64,000 nucleotides of DNA from Paraburkholderia acidipaludis NBRC 101816 (GTDB lineage: Bacteria; Pseudomonadota; Gammaproteobacteria; Burkholderiales; Burkholderiaceae). The notes under the pieces are model-generated. The model made no database searches. It saw only the letters and a list, made by a program, of their open reading frames with translations, and was not told where the DNA came from. Each line of letters begins with the position of its first letter. The first letter of the stretch is position 1. Positions 1 to 8,681 of the stretch are shown piece after piece. The translations under genes were made by a program, and so were the position numbers. The stretch is taken from assembly GCF_000684975.1 (NCBI RefSeq), contig NZ_BAXZ01000004.1, positions 62,001 through 126,000 of the forward strand, read 5' to 3'.

Positions 1-1
1 C

Positions 2-1318
2 TGCGGCACGGAGGAACTGCGCCAGTTCCGCCGCGCGCTGGAGGGCCGCTTCGTGCCGCCGGGCCCGAGCGGATCGCCCTCGCGCGGCCGGCCCGACGTG
101 CTGCCGACGGGCCGCAACTTCTATTCGGTCGACACGCGCGCGGTGCCGACCCTGGCCGCCTGGTCGCTCGGCATGAAGTCGGCGCAACAGCTGATCGAGC
201 GCCATCTGCAGGAGCATGGAGACTACCCGCGCGCCGTGGGGCTCTCGGTCTGGGGCACGGCCACCATGCGCACGGGCGGCGACGACATCGCGCAGGCGCT
301 CGCGCTGATCGGCGTGCGGCCGAAGTGGGCGGCGGGAAGCCACCGCGTGATCGACTTCGAGATCATGCCCGTGGAGGCGCTCGACCGGCCGCGCATCGAC
401 GTGACGCTGCGCGTCTCCGGCTTCTTTCGCGACGCGTTTCCGAACGTCATGCATCTGTTCGACGCGGCGGTCCAGGCCGTGGCCGACCTCGACGAGCCGC
501 CGCATCTGAATCTGCTGCGCGAGCGCGTGCTGCGCGAGCGCGATGCGCTCGTCGAGCGCGGCGTGAAGGCTGACGAGGCGCGCCGCCGCGCCGGCTGGCG
601 CGTGTTCAGCGCGCGGCCGGGCCATTACGGCGCGGGCCTGCAGGACCTGATCGACCAGCGCCAGTGGCAGACCGACGCCGATCTCGCGCAGGCCTACCAG
701 GCGTGGGGCGGCTATGCGTATGCCCAGAACAGCGCGGGCGACGAAGCGCGCGACGCGTTCGGCGCGCGTCTCTCGGCCATCGACGTCGTGCTGCAAAACC
801 AGGACAACCGCGAGCACGACCTGCTCGACTCGAACGACTACTACCAGTTCCAGGGCGGCATGGCGGCGGCGGCGCGGCATTTCTCGCGCGCGCAGCCGAG
901 CCTCTATCACGCCGACCACAGCAACCCCGCGGCACCGCGCATTCGCCCGCTTGCCGAGGAGATCGCGCGCGTGATCCGTTCGCGCGTGGTCAATCCGAAG
1001 TGGATCGACGGCGTGAAGCGCCACGGCTACAAGGGCGCGGCGGAAATGGCGGCGACCGTCGATTATCTGTTCGGCTACGATGCGACGGCGCGCGTGGTGG
1101 GCGACCACCAGTACGCGCTCGTGGCGAACGCCTATGTCCACGACGACGCGACGCGCGCCTTCCTCGAACGGCACAATCCGCACGCGCTCCATGCCATCTG
1201 CGAGCGCCTGCTCGAAGCGATCCAGCGCGGGCTGTGGCAGCAACCCGGCGCCCACCGCGCGCAACTCGAACAACGTCTGCTCGAAGCCGGGCAGCAACTG
1301 GAAGGATCAGGCCCATGA
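2..1318 (+). CDS. cobN: Cobaltochelatase large subunit CobN, C-terminal part
   Basis: CobN is the large, porphyrinoid-binding subunit of the ATP-dependent aerobic cobaltochelatase, which inserts cobalt into hydrogenobyrinic acid a,c-diamide. The frame is open from base 2 without a start, so the gene is cut by the left edge; 438 codons remain of a protein usually near 1,250 residues. The stretches VPPGPSGSPSRG and VLPTGRNFYSVD and the later QHFSRAQPSLYHADHSNP-like region match the C-terminal end of the CobN/ChlH family. The stop overlaps the next start in an ATGA at 1315-1318, so CobN is translationally coupled to the ATPase subunit that powers it. The family call is firm; only the missing N-terminal two thirds limits it. 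Confidence 0.95.
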   Translation, partial: CGTEELRQFRRALEGRFVPPGPSGSPSRGRPDVLPTGRNFYSVDTRAVPTLAAWSLGMKSAQQLIERHLQEHGDYPRAVGLSVWGTATMRTGGDDIAQALALIGVRPKWAAGSHRVIDFEIMPVEALDRPRIDVTLRVSGFFRDAFPNVMHLFDAAVQAVADLDEPPHLNLLRERVLRERDALVERGVKADEARRRAGWRVFSARPGHYGAGLQDLIDQRQWQTDADLAQAYQAWGGYAYAQNSAGDEARDAFGARLSAIDVVLQNQDNREHDLLDSNDYYQFQGGMAAAARHFSRAQPSLYHADHSNPAAPRIRPLAEEIARVIRSRVVNPKWIDGVKRHGYKGAAEMAATVDYLFGYDATARVVGDHQYALVANAYVHDDATRAFLERHNPHALHAICERLLEAIQRGLWQQPGAHRAQLEQRLLEAGQQLEGSGP

Positions 1319-2334
1319 GTGCTGCGGCGCTTCCCCTTGCTTTTCCGTTCACCGCCCTGGTTGGCCAGGCGCCCTTGCAGCAGGCGCTGCTGCTCGCGGC
1401 CGTCGATCCGGCCATTGGCGGCGTGCTCGTGAGCGGCCCGCGCGGCACCGCGAAATCCACGGCGGCGCGCGCACTGGCCGCGTTGCTGCCCGACGGCGCA
1501 TTCGTCACGCTGCCGCTTGGCGCGAGCGAGGACAAGCTGATCGGCTCGCTCGATCTCGAGGCGGCGCTGCGCGAGAGCGCCGTGCGCTTTTCGCCGGGGC
1601 TGCTCGCGAAGGCGCATGGCGGCGTGCTCTATGTCGACGAGGTCAACCTGCTGCCCGACGCGCTCGTGGACGTGCTGCTCGACGCGGCGGCGAGCGGCGC
1701 CAACACAGTGGAGCGCGACGGCATTTCGCATACGCACGAAGCGCGCTTCGTGCTCGTGGGCACGATGAACCCGGAGGAGGGCGAGTTGCGGCCGCAACTG
1801 CTCGACCGCTTCGGGCTGATGGTCGAACTGGAGAACCGCTTCGATGCAGCGGAGCGGCAGCGCATCGTCAAGGCGCGGCTCGCTTTCGACGCGGATCCGC
1901 ACGCGTTCTGCGCGTCGTGCGACGCGGCGCAGACGGCGTTGGCCGGGCGTTTGCGCGCCGCGCGCGAGCGCGTGGGCCTGCTCGCGCTGAGCGACGCGGT
2001 GCACGAGCGCGCAGCGACGCTGTGCGTTGAAGCGAAGGTCGACGGCATGCGTGCGGACATCGTGATGCTGCGCGCGGCGCGCGCGCTCGCGGCGTTCGAG
2101 AACGCACAGGAAGTGAGCGCGGCGCACGTCGATCAGGTGGCGGCGGCCGTGCTCGCGCACCGGCGCCGGGCGTTTGAGGATCCCGCACCGTCGGGCGGCA
2201 GCGCTGGTCGCTCGCCCGCAAGCGCAGACGATTTGCAGTCCCAGGCAGATGCGGACTGGGGTGCGCTTCCGCCCGAGCCGGTCGCGGCGGCACCCGTGAA
2301 GGGCGTGATTCCGCTGCCCGCAAAAAAACGCTGA
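1315..2334 (+). CDS. chlI: Chelatase AAA+ ATPase subunit (ChlI-type product of the chlID gene)
   Basis: This 339-residue AAA+ ATPase is the small motor subunit that works with CobN in cobalt insertion. Walker A is GPRGTAKST (residues 41-49) and Walker B is VLYVDEVNLL (104-113), followed by the ChlI/BchI sensor stretch VGTMNPEEGELRPQLLDRFG (149-168). It starts at the ATG in the ATGA overlap with cobN. The last sense codons are GCA AAA AAA CGC before TGA, giving a perfect A AAA AAA slip site. Terminating at this TGA yields the ChlI form; slipping back one base yields a ChlD form fused to the VWA domain encoded next. No separate cobS or cobT is visible here. The ATPase call is firm; its exclusive use for cobalt rather than magnesium is inferred from cobN next to it. 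Confidence 0.93.
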   Translation: MSAAALPLAFPFTALVGQAPLQQALLLAAVDPAIGGVLVSGPRGTAKSTAARALAALLPDGAFVTLPLGASEDKLIGSLDLEAALRESAVRFSPGLLAKAHGGVLYVDEVNLLPDALVDVLLDAAASGANTVERDGISHTHEARFVLVGTMNPEEGELRPQLLDRFGLMVELENRFDAAERQRIVKARLAFDADPHAFCASCDAAQTALAGRLRAARERVGLLALSDAVHERAATLCVEAKVDGMRADIVMLRAARALAAFENAQEVSAAHVDQVAAAVLAHRRRAFEDPAPSGGSAGRSPASADDLQSQADADWGALPPEPVAAAPVKGVIPLPAKKR

Positions 2335-2381
2335 CCCGTCGGGCAAGGGCTGCCGCTTCTGCACAGGGCGGCGCCCGGCGG
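2322..2381 (+). promoter_or_regulatory. Programmed -1 ribosomal frameshift signal in chlID
   Basis: Bases 2322-2328 are seven A in the phase A AAA AAA relative to the chlI frame, followed by CGC and the chlI stop. After a 7-base spacer a strong hairpin follows: a 9-bp outer stem (2336-2344 with 2373-2381, one G.U pair) enclosing a second stem (2352-2356 with 2368-2372). Slip site, spacer length and stem are the three standard parts of a -1 frameshift signal. It is seen directly; efficiency is unknown. Frameshifting in chlD genes of B12 producers, allowing one gene to make both small and medium chelatase subunits, is known from earlier work. Confidence 0.85.
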
Positions 2382-3044
2382 CTGAAAGACCCAGACCCGG
2401 GCACAGGCTTCGGCCCCGTTCGCGCAACGCGCGACGGCGGGCCGGGCGCGCGCATTGCGTGGACGCCCACGCTCGCCGCCAAACGCCGGGCGCCGCTGCA
2501 TCTCGATCACCTGCGCTATGCGCGCAGACGGACCGCCACAGGGGCGCTGCACTGCTTCGTGCTGGATTGCTCCGCGTCGATGCTGGCGCGCGGACAGCTC
2601 GCGCTCGCCAAAGGCGTGCTCGTCGCCCTGTTCGACCGCGCGCGCCATGCCCGCTTCCAGGTCGCGCTGATTTCGTTCGCCGGCGCGGGGGCGGAACTGC
2701 GTTTCGGCCCGGCCGTGCCGCGCTGGTGGAACGAACGCTGGCTCGCGCCCATCGGCGCCGGCGGCGGGACGCCGCTCACGGCGGGCGTTGCGGCGGCGGC
2801 ACGCGTGCTCGAATCGTCGGCGCGCCGCAATCCCGGCCGCCCCCGCCATCTATGGCTCATGAGCGACGGACGCAGCACGCAATGGCCCGCGCGTCCGCGT
2901 TATGCGGATCACATCACGGTAGTCGATTTCGAAGCGGCGGCGGTGCGGCTTGGCCGCTGCGCCGCGCTGGCCGAGGCGTGGGATGCGCAATGCATCGACG
3001 CGCGCGCGCTGCTGGATCACGCAGCGCCGGCATCAGCGGACTGA
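2328..3044 (+). CDS. chlD: VWA-domain half of ChlD, reached by -1 frameshift from chlI
   Basis: This frame encodes a von Willebrand A domain of the ChlD/CobT type: the MIDAS motif DCSAS is at codons starting 2565, followed by ISFAGAGAELRFGP and GGGTPLTAG, as in the medium subunit of magnesium/cobalt chelatases. It has no ATG, GTG or TTG between its upstream in-frame stop (2175-2177) and the GTG at 2559, and that GTG lies inside the VWA domain, so independent initiation would make a headless domain. Read from the ATG at 1315 with a -1 shift at 2328 it gives one protein of 576 residues: AAA+ domain, a basic linker (KKTLTRRARAAAS), then VWA. The 3' end overlaps the convergent PilZ gene by 12 bases. 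Confidence 0.85.
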   Translation, partial: TLTRRARAAASAQGGARRLKDPDPGTGFGPVRATRDGGPGARIAWTPTLAAKRRAPLHLDHLRYARRRTATGALHCFVLDCSASMLARGQLALAKGVLVALFDRARHARFQVALISFAGAGAELRFGPAVPRWWNERWLAPIGAGGGTPLTAGVAAAARVLESSARRNPGRPRHLWLMSDGRSTQWPARPRYADHITVVDFEAAAVRLGRCAALAEAWDAQCIDARALLDHAAPASAD

Positions 3045-3974
3045 GCCGGTCCAGTAAAGCACGTCGTCCTGGCGGTCGAAGACGTAGACCTTCATCGCCA
3101 TCTGCTCGGTGGCGCTGAGCTGGTCGAGTTCGAGTCCGAGCGTTGCGGGTGCGTCCGGGCCCGCATTGGTGCCGCCTTCGTGCTGCACGTTGCGGATCAC
3201 GGCGCTCGTTTCGATCGGCGTGATCACCTCGCCCGACTGCACGGTGAAGGCAATGCGCAGCCGCTCGCCCACCTTGCCGAGCGCCCACGGCGCGGAGATG
3301 GACAGCCCCAGCGAACTGATGCTGCGCGCGAGCGCGATGCCCTCGTAGCCGGCGCCGTTTTCGCCGAGCCCGTAGCGCACGGGAATATGCGCGCGCACGC
3401 GGATCGATTTGCGCTCGCGCAGCCGGCGCACGGTGCCGGGCTTCGAGAGGACCAGATATTCGAGCGGCGCCTGGCAGATCGCCTCGATGGAGCAGACGAA
3501 GCGATAGACCGCCTGGCTCGCGATGGCGACGAGCTCGACGTTCTCGCCCGGCATCAGTTCGAGCATGCGTCCGCCCACATGCGGCGGCGTCACGAACATC
3601 ATGTCGTTGGGTGCGAAACCAATCAGCCGGCACGGCTGCATCGGCCCGCTGCTGCCGCGCATCTGCGAGCGCAGGCCCATGAGCGCGCCGAGCGTGAGAT
3701 GCATTTCGCGCAGGGCCGGCGGAGCATCGACGCTGCGCGGGCCGGCTTCTTCTTGCGGGGTCCCGGGCGCTTCGGGTGCACTGAGATCCCCGCGCTGCGG
3801 CGCGAAATGCTCGAAGAGGAAGCGCCGCTCTGCGTCGTTGACGAGAACGGCGCCGCGCGCGAGAAGCAGCGTTCCGTCGCGATCGACCACGGGCCAGGCG
3901 AGCGGCTGGCCAAGCGGCAATGATTCGGGCGTGAGCAGAACCGCATGCGTAATGGATTCTTCTGCAAGGATCAT
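3033..3974 (-). CDS. PilZ-domain protein with YcgR-like N-terminal domain
   Basis: This 313-residue cytoplasmic protein has the layout of YcgR-type flagellar brake/cyclic-di-GMP receptors: an N-terminal beta-rich domain, then a PilZ domain. The PilZ arginines are in RERKSIRVRAHIPVRY; the second cyclic-di-GMP motif, normally (D/N)xSxxG, reads SISSLG, so the acidic/amide residue is Ser. This could weaken nucleotide binding. The ATG at 3974 was chosen because GGAG stands 7 bases upstream; a GTG at 3998 would add eight residues but has no clear ribosome site. The gene is convergent with chlID and overlaps it by 12 bases; no flagellar gene is near. The domain call is good; target and function are unknown. 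Confidence 0.75.
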   Translation of the reverse strand: MILAEESITHAVLLTPESLPLGQPLAWPVVDRDGTLLLARGAVLVNDAERRFLFEHFAPQRGDLSAPEAPGTPQEEAGPRSVDAPPALREMHLTLGALMGLRSQMRGSSGPMQPCRLIGFAPNDMMFVTPPHVGGRMLELMPGENVELVAIASQAVYRFVCSIEAICQAPLEYLVLSKPGTVRRLRERKSIRVRAHIPVRYGLGENGAGYEGIALARSISSLGLSISAPWALGKVGERLRIAFTVQSGEVITPIETSAVIRNVQHEGGTNAGPDAPATLGLELDQLSATEQMAMKVYVFDRQDDVLYWTGSVR

Positions 3975-4121
3975 CGGCGCGCTCCGGGGAAATGACACAA
4001 TTTACATGTTTACGGCGCGCTGCGAAAAAAATCCAGAAGAATCGCGGGGGGCGCAACGCGTTTCGGCAGACTCACGGCGAAAGCCGCAAGTCCGCGTCCG
4101 TCGCGCCGGGCGCGTGCCGCG

Positions 4122-5270
4122 TCAGAACTTGTGGAGCATCGCCACGCGGGCCACGACCTGGTTCTCCGTCGAAGAGGCGCCCGGTGCGGCGACGATCTGC
4201 GCGTCGTCGAACTGCGTGCCCGTGTTGCCGCCCGCGACGTGCTGCCAGGCGCCCTGGATGTAGACCGACGTGCGCTTGCTCAGGTCGTAGTCGAGCATGA
4301 TTTCAGCCGTGTGCCACTTCGGGCTGTAGTTGCCCGCCGTCGTGTCGAGCTTGCCCATCGTGTAGATGTACGAGGCGCCGAGCCAGAGGTTCGGACGCAG
4401 GAAGTACTGGCCGTTGATCTGGAAGTTGTCGAATTGCCAGCGCGTCCATGCGCCGCCGTTGGCCGGCGTGAGCGAGCCGGAGAGGTAGCTGTTCGCGGTC
4501 GGCTGGTCGACGTTGGTGTGCGAATAGGCGAAGGCGACGTTGAACGTCTTGAAGTCGTACGCGATGCCCGCGTCGATGTTCTCCTGCGCCGAGCCGGTGA
4601 ACACCGAGTCGTTGGTCACGGCGCCGGACGTGCCCTGGCCGGGGTTGTCGATGCGCATATAGGCGGCCACGGCGGTCAGGCCGGCGTACTGGTACTGGCC
4701 CGCGAGGCTGATGAGACGGTTGTCCGCGAAGCCGCCCGCGGTATTGCTGAAGCCGTACATCGCTTCGCCCGTGAGGCCCGCGATGGTCGGCGAAACATAC
4801 TTCACCGAGTTGTTGACGCGGTAATCCCAGTCCGTATTGTCGTTGTCGAACGGCGTGGCGCCCACGTCGCCGGCCCAGTTGCCGCCGGCGGTGATTGCGC
4901 TGAACAGGTCGACGGTCGGATCGTACTGGCGGCCGAGCGTCAGCGTGCCGTAGTTCTGCGAAGCCAGTCCCACGTAAGCCTGGCGGCCGAACATGCGCTG
5001 GCCCTGTCCTGCCTCGCCGTTGCTCGCATTGAAACCGTTTTCGAGGCGGAAGATGGCGCTGTAGCCGCCGCCCAGGTCTTCCGTGCCCTTGAGGCCGAAG
5101 CGGCTGCCTGCCACGTCGCCGCTCTTCATCGTCCAGGCTTGTCCGCCGCCGGCGTTGTTGGTGAAGTTGATGCCTTCATCGAGCATGCCGTACAGCGTGA
5201 CGCTGCTCTGTGCGTAAGCGCCGGTGCTGATCAGCAAGGCCGGAATCAGCACTTTCCACTGGGTACTCAT
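4122..5270 (-). CDS. Outer-membrane porin (OmpC-like, Burkholderia type)
   Basis: A 382-residue trimeric general-diffusion porin. It has a Sec signal peptide ending ISTGAYA, the mature start QSSVTLYGMLDEG that is typical of betaproteobacterial porins, the FRLENGF and GRQAYVGLAS strands, and the terminal Phe (LHKF) recognised by the outer-membrane assembly machine. The ATG at 5270 is preceded by AAAGGA, so the longer frame start at 5303 is rejected. It is flanked by genes of unrelated function and is probably monocistronic. It resembles the second porin in this window (26511-27701) in its conserved strands but diverges in loops. Substrate preference cannot be read from the sequence. Confidence 0.9.
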   Translation of the reverse strand: MSTQWKVLIPALLISTGAYAQSSVTLYGMLDEGINFTNNAGGGQAWTMKSGDVAGSRFGLKGTEDLGGGYSAIFRLENGFNASNGEAGQGQRMFGRQAYVGLASQNYGTLTLGRQYDPTVDLFSAITAGGNWAGDVGATPFDNDNTDWDYRVNNSVKYVSPTIAGLTGEAMYGFSNTAGGFADNRLISLAGQYQYAGLTAVAAYMRIDNPGQGTSGAVTNDSVFTGSAQENIDAGIAYDFKTFNVAFAYSHTNVDQPTANSYLSGSLTPANGGAWTRWQFDNFQINGQYFLRPNLWLGASYIYTMGKLDTTAGNYSPKWHTAEIMLDYDLSKRTSVYIQGAWQHVAGGNTGTQFDDAQIVAAPGASSTENQVVARVAMLHKF

Positions 5271-5613
5271 TGTCCTTTCATCCCATGTCAGGTTTGGCGA
5301 CACCCCTTCGTCGCCGGATCGGTTTTATTTGCTGCAACGAACGGCGTAACGGCGACGCCGCCCGAGCCTGCGGGGCGGGTTGCATATTATTGGCAATATG
5401 TGTCAATTTTGGGAAATTGTGGCGTGGACGAGGCAGGCCAATGCGAGCGCCAGGCGTGGCGTATGCGGGCGGATTCCCGCCTTACGATTGGAAAACAGGG
5501 GATTGGCCGGTGCAGTATTGAATTGGCGACCGGCTCGGGGAGTTTGCACGCGAATGGTGCATTATGTGGAAATCAGTGGCGGATTGGGTGACGGGCGTTG
5601 CGCCCGCCACATT
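5271..5613. other. Intergenic region with the porin promoter
   Basis: There is no gene here. The half next to the porin is GC-rich, then an AT-rich patch (5381-5420) contains CATATT...AATATG arms (5383-5388 and 5395-5400) and, on the minus strand, a TTGACA hexamer; a well-spaced -10 is not obvious, so an exact promoter is not called. Close to the end of cobJ a small GGGCG-TTG-CGCCC hairpin (5593-5605) could act as a weak 3' end structure. Confidence 0.5.
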
Positions 5614-7335
5614 TCAGTTTTCGGGCGCTGCATCCTCGCGATACCAGCGCGGCGTATAAACCCACTCGCCGCCGCCGTCACGCCCGAAGCCCCGCGTCGC
5701 CGACGACCCGACGATCACCATCGTGCGCATGTCCACGTCTTCCGCGCGCAGCGCGCCGAGCGTCGTATTGCGCAGCGTCTGCGCAGGCCGCCCCACGTCG
5801 CGGCCCAGCACCACGCGGGTTTGCGCGGTGCGATGCCGGCGCACGATTTCCAGCGCGCGGTCGAGTTGCCACGGCCTCGCGCGCGAGATGGGGTTGTAGA
5901 AGGCCATCACGAGGTCGGCCTGCGCCGCGTGCGCGAGGCGCTTTTCGATGACGGCCCAGGGCTTGAGGTTGTCGGAGAGCGACAACAGGCAGAAGTCGTG
6001 GCCAAGCGGCGCGCCGGCCAGCGCGGCCGTGGCGAACGCCGCCGAGATGCCGGGGACGATCTCGAGTTCGACCGCATGCCAGTGTGCGTTGTCCGAGGCT
6101 TCCAGGGCTTCGAGCACGGCGGCGGCCATCGCGAACACGCCAGGGTCGCCCGACGAGACCACGGCCACGCGCCGTCCGGCGCTCGCCAGCTCGAAGGCAT
6201 GGCGCGCGCGCTGCAACTCTTCGCGGTTGTCGGTGGCGTGGCGGACCTGGCCCGCGCGCAGCGGGCCGGCCATCTCGACGTAAGTCGCGTAGCCGACGAT
6301 ATCGGTGGCGTCGTCGAGCGCGGCCCGGGCGGCGGGGGCGAGCAGGTCGGCGCGGCCGGGGCCGAGGCCGAGCACCGTGAGCTTGCCGCGCGCCACGCCG
6401 AGCGTGTGTGGGGCGACGGGTGCATCGCCAACGGAGCAGGCGATGCCGTTGGCCTCGAAACGCGCGGCGAGGCCGCAGGCTTCGAGCAGCGCACCGGAGG
6501 TCGCGGCCGGCGCATCCGCGAAGCGCAGCGGCACGCCGAGGCCGGCGGCGGCCTCGGCCCATGCGGGATCGCTCATGCGCGCGGCCGGCGCGAGCAGCGC
6601 GGCGAGCGCGAGCGGCGCATAGCCTTGCGAGGCGAGCGCTTCGCGCACCGCGTCGGCGAGATTTGCGTGCGTTTCGCTCACGGCGGCGACGATGCTGCGC
6701 GGATGAATCACGAGTGCCTCGCGCGTGCCGTCCCAGGCCTGCGGACTCACGCGAATCGCGTGACGCGCGGCTGCGTCGCGCGGCAGGTCCACGTCGTCCA
6801 GCCAGGGCGCGGGGCCTTCGATGCGCGTGGACTCCCCCGCGAGCAGGTCGGAGACGAAGCGCTTCCCCTGATCGAGACTCGAGAGCGTATAGCCCGCGGG
6901 CGGGTCGAGCAGGCAGGTGCCGAAGCGCAATTCGCCGCTCGTGGTGATGGCCGGCGCGATGCCGAGCGTTTCGCCTATCGTGCGCGCCATGACGTTCACG
7001 CCGGCGAGGCCGCCCAGCAGCGGCACCACGGCGCTGCCGTCTTCGGCGAGCGCGAGCACGGCGGGCTCGGCGCCCTTGTTGGCGAGCAACGGCGCCACGC
7101 AGCGGATCACGATGCCCGCCGCGCACAGCGCGACGATGGGCGTGCCTTCGGCATAGAGCGCGCGCAGATGCGCGCCGAGTTCGGTGAATGCCACGTCGCC
7201 TTCCACGCGCCCCTGCAGCGCATGCACCCGGGAGCCTTCGTAGCGGCGCTGCACGCGCCGTGCCGTTTCGCGCGCGCCCGGTCCGAGGATCACGATGGCG
7301 GGCGGCATTTGCGACTTCGCCCTCAGCGTTGCCAT
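5614..7335 (-). CDS. cobJ: CbiG-CobJ fusion (cobalt-precorrin-5A hydrolase-like + precorrin-3B C17-methyltransferase)
   Basis: This is a 573-residue fusion. Residues about 11-315 are CbiG-like (VHALQGRVEGDVAF, CAAGIVIRCVAPLL, GGLAGVNVMART, SGELRFGT), the family that opens the delta-lactone ring and releases the C20 fragment as acetaldehyde in the anaerobic pathway. Residues 318-573 are CobJ/CbiH, the SAM-dependent methyltransferase causing ring contraction (VLGLGPGRADL, SSGDPGVFAMA, MAFYNPISRAR). The ATG at 7335 has GGGGGA upstream and overlaps the end of cobI by 13 bases. It is the last gene of the minus-strand run cobG-cobH-cobI-cobJ. A CbiG domain beside oxygen-pathway genes suggests it takes the place of CobE/CobF-type steps. 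The domain calls are firm. Confidence 0.92.
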   Translation of the reverse strand: MATLRAKSQMPPAIVILGPGARETARRVQRRYEGSRVHALQGRVEGDVAFTELGAHLRALYAEGTPIVALCAAGIVIRCVAPLLANKGAEPAVLALAEDGSAVVPLLGGLAGVNVMARTIGETLGIAPAITTSGELRFGTCLLDPPAGYTLSSLDQGKRFVSDLLAGESTRIEGPAPWLDDVDLPRDAAARHAIRVSPQAWDGTREALVIHPRSIVAAVSETHANLADAVREALASQGYAPLALAALLAPAARMSDPAWAEAAAGLGVPLRFADAPAATSGALLEACGLAARFEANGIACSVGDAPVAPHTLGVARGKLTVLGLGPGRADLLAPAARAALDDATDIVGYATYVEMAGPLRAGQVRHATDNREELQRARHAFELASAGRRVAVVSSGDPGVFAMAAAVLEALEASDNAHWHAVELEIVPGISAAFATAALAGAPLGHDFCLLSLSDNLKPWAVIEKRLAHAAQADLVMAFYNPISRARPWQLDRALEIVRRHRTAQTRVVLGRDVGRPAQTLRNTTLGALRAEDVDMRTMVIVGSSATRGFGRDGGGEWVYTPRWYREDAAPEN

Positions 7336-8054
7336 TTTTCCCCCGGCACCACCAGCAGCGAGAAGTAGGGCGAGGCCATGGGATCGACCTCGTCGAGCGG
7401 CACGATGCGCTGATTGGCCATGGTCGCGCGTTCGACGTACAGCGCGCGTTCCGCGAGCCCGAGTTCGCCCAGCACGCGGCGCACTTTGTCGAAATTGCGG
7501 CCGAGCTTCATGATCACGGCGGCGTCCGCGTCGGCGAGGCGGCGGCGCAGTTCGTCCTCGGGCAGCACGCCCGAGAGCACCGAAAGGCTCTGGTTGCGGT
7601 AGACGAGCGGTGCGCCCAGCACCGCCGCGCCGCCCAGCATCGAGCACACGCCGGGCACGACCTCGGCCTCGTAGCGCGCGGCGAGCCGGTCGTGCAGATA
7701 CATGTACGAGCCGTAGAAGAACGGGTCGCCTTCGCAGATCACGGCCACGTCGCGGCCCGCGTCGAGATGCTGCGCGAGGATCGTCGACGCCGTGTCGTAG
7801 AAGTCGGCGATGATCGCTTCGTACGAGAGCGGCGGCTCCAGCGCCTCCGTCGTCACGGGATAGACGAGCGGCAGATGCGTCTGGTCCGATTCGAGATGGG
7901 CCTCGACGATACCGAACGCGTTGCCCTTCTTGCCTTTCGCGACGAAGTACGCGACCACGGGCGCCGCTTTCAGCAATCGCACGGCCTTGAGCGTAAGCAG
8001 CTCGGGGTCGCCGGGGCCGACGCCGATGCCGTAGAGACGTCCCTGTCGTGCCAT
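7323..8054 (-). CDS. cobI: Precorrin-2 C20-methyltransferase
   Basis: This 243-residue SAM-dependent tetrapyrrole methylase adds the C20 methyl to precorrin-2, giving precorrin-3A. The glycine-rich SAM site GIGVGPGDPELLTLKA lies at the N terminus, and CEGDPFFYGSYMYL and VVPGVCSMLGG match the CobI/CbiL subgroup. The ATG at 8054 directly abuts the cobH stop (no spacer), and the 3' end overlaps the cbiG-cobJ start, so the three are read as one transcript. CobI (aerobic) and CbiL (anaerobic, cobalt-bearing substrate) are hard to separate by sequence alone; the presence of cobG and cobN argues for the aerobic name. Confidence 0.93.
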   Translation of the reverse strand: MARQGRLYGIGVGPGDPELLTLKAVRLLKAAPVVAYFVAKGKKGNAFGIVEAHLESDQTHLPLVYPVTTEALEPPLSYEAIIADFYDTASTILAQHLDAGRDVAVICEGDPFFYGSYMYLHDRLAARYEAEVVPGVCSMLGGAAVLGAPLVYRNQSLSVLSGVLPEDELRRRLADADAAVIMKLGRNFDKVRRVLGELGLAERALYVERATMANQRIVPLDEVDPMASPYFSLLVVPGEKWQR

Positions 8055-8681
8055 TTATTCGGTCTCCGAAGCGAGTGCGTTGACGGCAGCCGCCGCCATG
8101 GCGCTGCCGCCGCGGCGGCCGTGCACCGCGACGAACGGCACGCCATGCGCGCCCTCGGCGAGCAGCGCCTTCGATTCCGCGGCGCCGACGAAGCCCACCG
8201 GCATGCCGACGATGAGCGCGGGGCGCGCCGCGCCGGCGGCGAGCAGGTCGAGCAGATGGAAGAGCGCGGTGGGCGCGTTGCCGATGGCGACGACGCTGCC
8301 GGCCAGATGCGGCCGCCACAACTCGAGGGCGGCGGCCGAGCGCGTATTGCCGATCTCGCGCGCGAGACCGGGCACGCGCGGATCGTCGAGCGTGCAGATC
8401 ACTTCGTTGGCGGCGGGCAGGCGCGCGCGCGTGATGCCGTAGGCCACCATCTTCGCGTCGCAGAGGATGGGCGCGCCGGCCGCGAGCGCCGCGCGGCCCG
8501 CGTGGCCCGCGCCCGCGGAAAACGCGAGATCGGCGGCGACGTCGACCATGCCGCACGCGTGGATCACGCGCACGGCGAGTTTTTCGAGGTCGGGCGGAAC
8601 GTGCGCGAGGTCGGCTTCGGCGCGGATCGTCGCGAACGACTCGCGGTAGATCGCCGCGCCGTCGCGAATGTAGTCAGGCAT
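8055..8681 (-). CDS. cobH: Precorrin-8X methylmutase
   Basis: This 208-residue CobH/CbiC enzyme moves the C11 methyl to C12, turning precorrin-8X into hydrogenobyrinic acid. The catalytic histidine sits in RVIHACGMVD (His41). Other family landmarks are CDAKMVAYGI, IGNAPTALFHL, GMPVGFVGAAESK and the C-terminal GRRGGSAMAAAAVNAL. The start is the ATG of MPDYIRDG at 8681; the longer frame start is rejected because it would extend into cobG coding sequence. The start overlaps the cobG stop by 8 bases and the stop touches the cobI start, so it is tightly coupled within the operon. Length is normal for the family. Confidence 0.95.
   Translation of the reverse strand: MPDYIRDGAAIYRESFATIRAEADLAHVPPDLEKLAVRVIHACGMVDVAADLAFSAGAGHAGRAALAAGAPILCDAKMVAYGITRARLPAANEVICTLDDPRVPGLAREIGNTRSAAALELWRPHLAGSVVAIGNAPTALFHLLDLLAAGAARPALIVGMPVGFVGAAESKALLAEGAHGVPFVAVHGRRGGSAMAAAAVNALASETE

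Noticed and set aside
2322..2334. The chlI/VWA frame change as a sequencing error or pseudogene
   Set aside because: A7 runs are error-prone, but the phase A AAA AAA, the correct spacer and the strong hairpin argue for a real frameshift site; it cannot be fully excluded from sequence alone.
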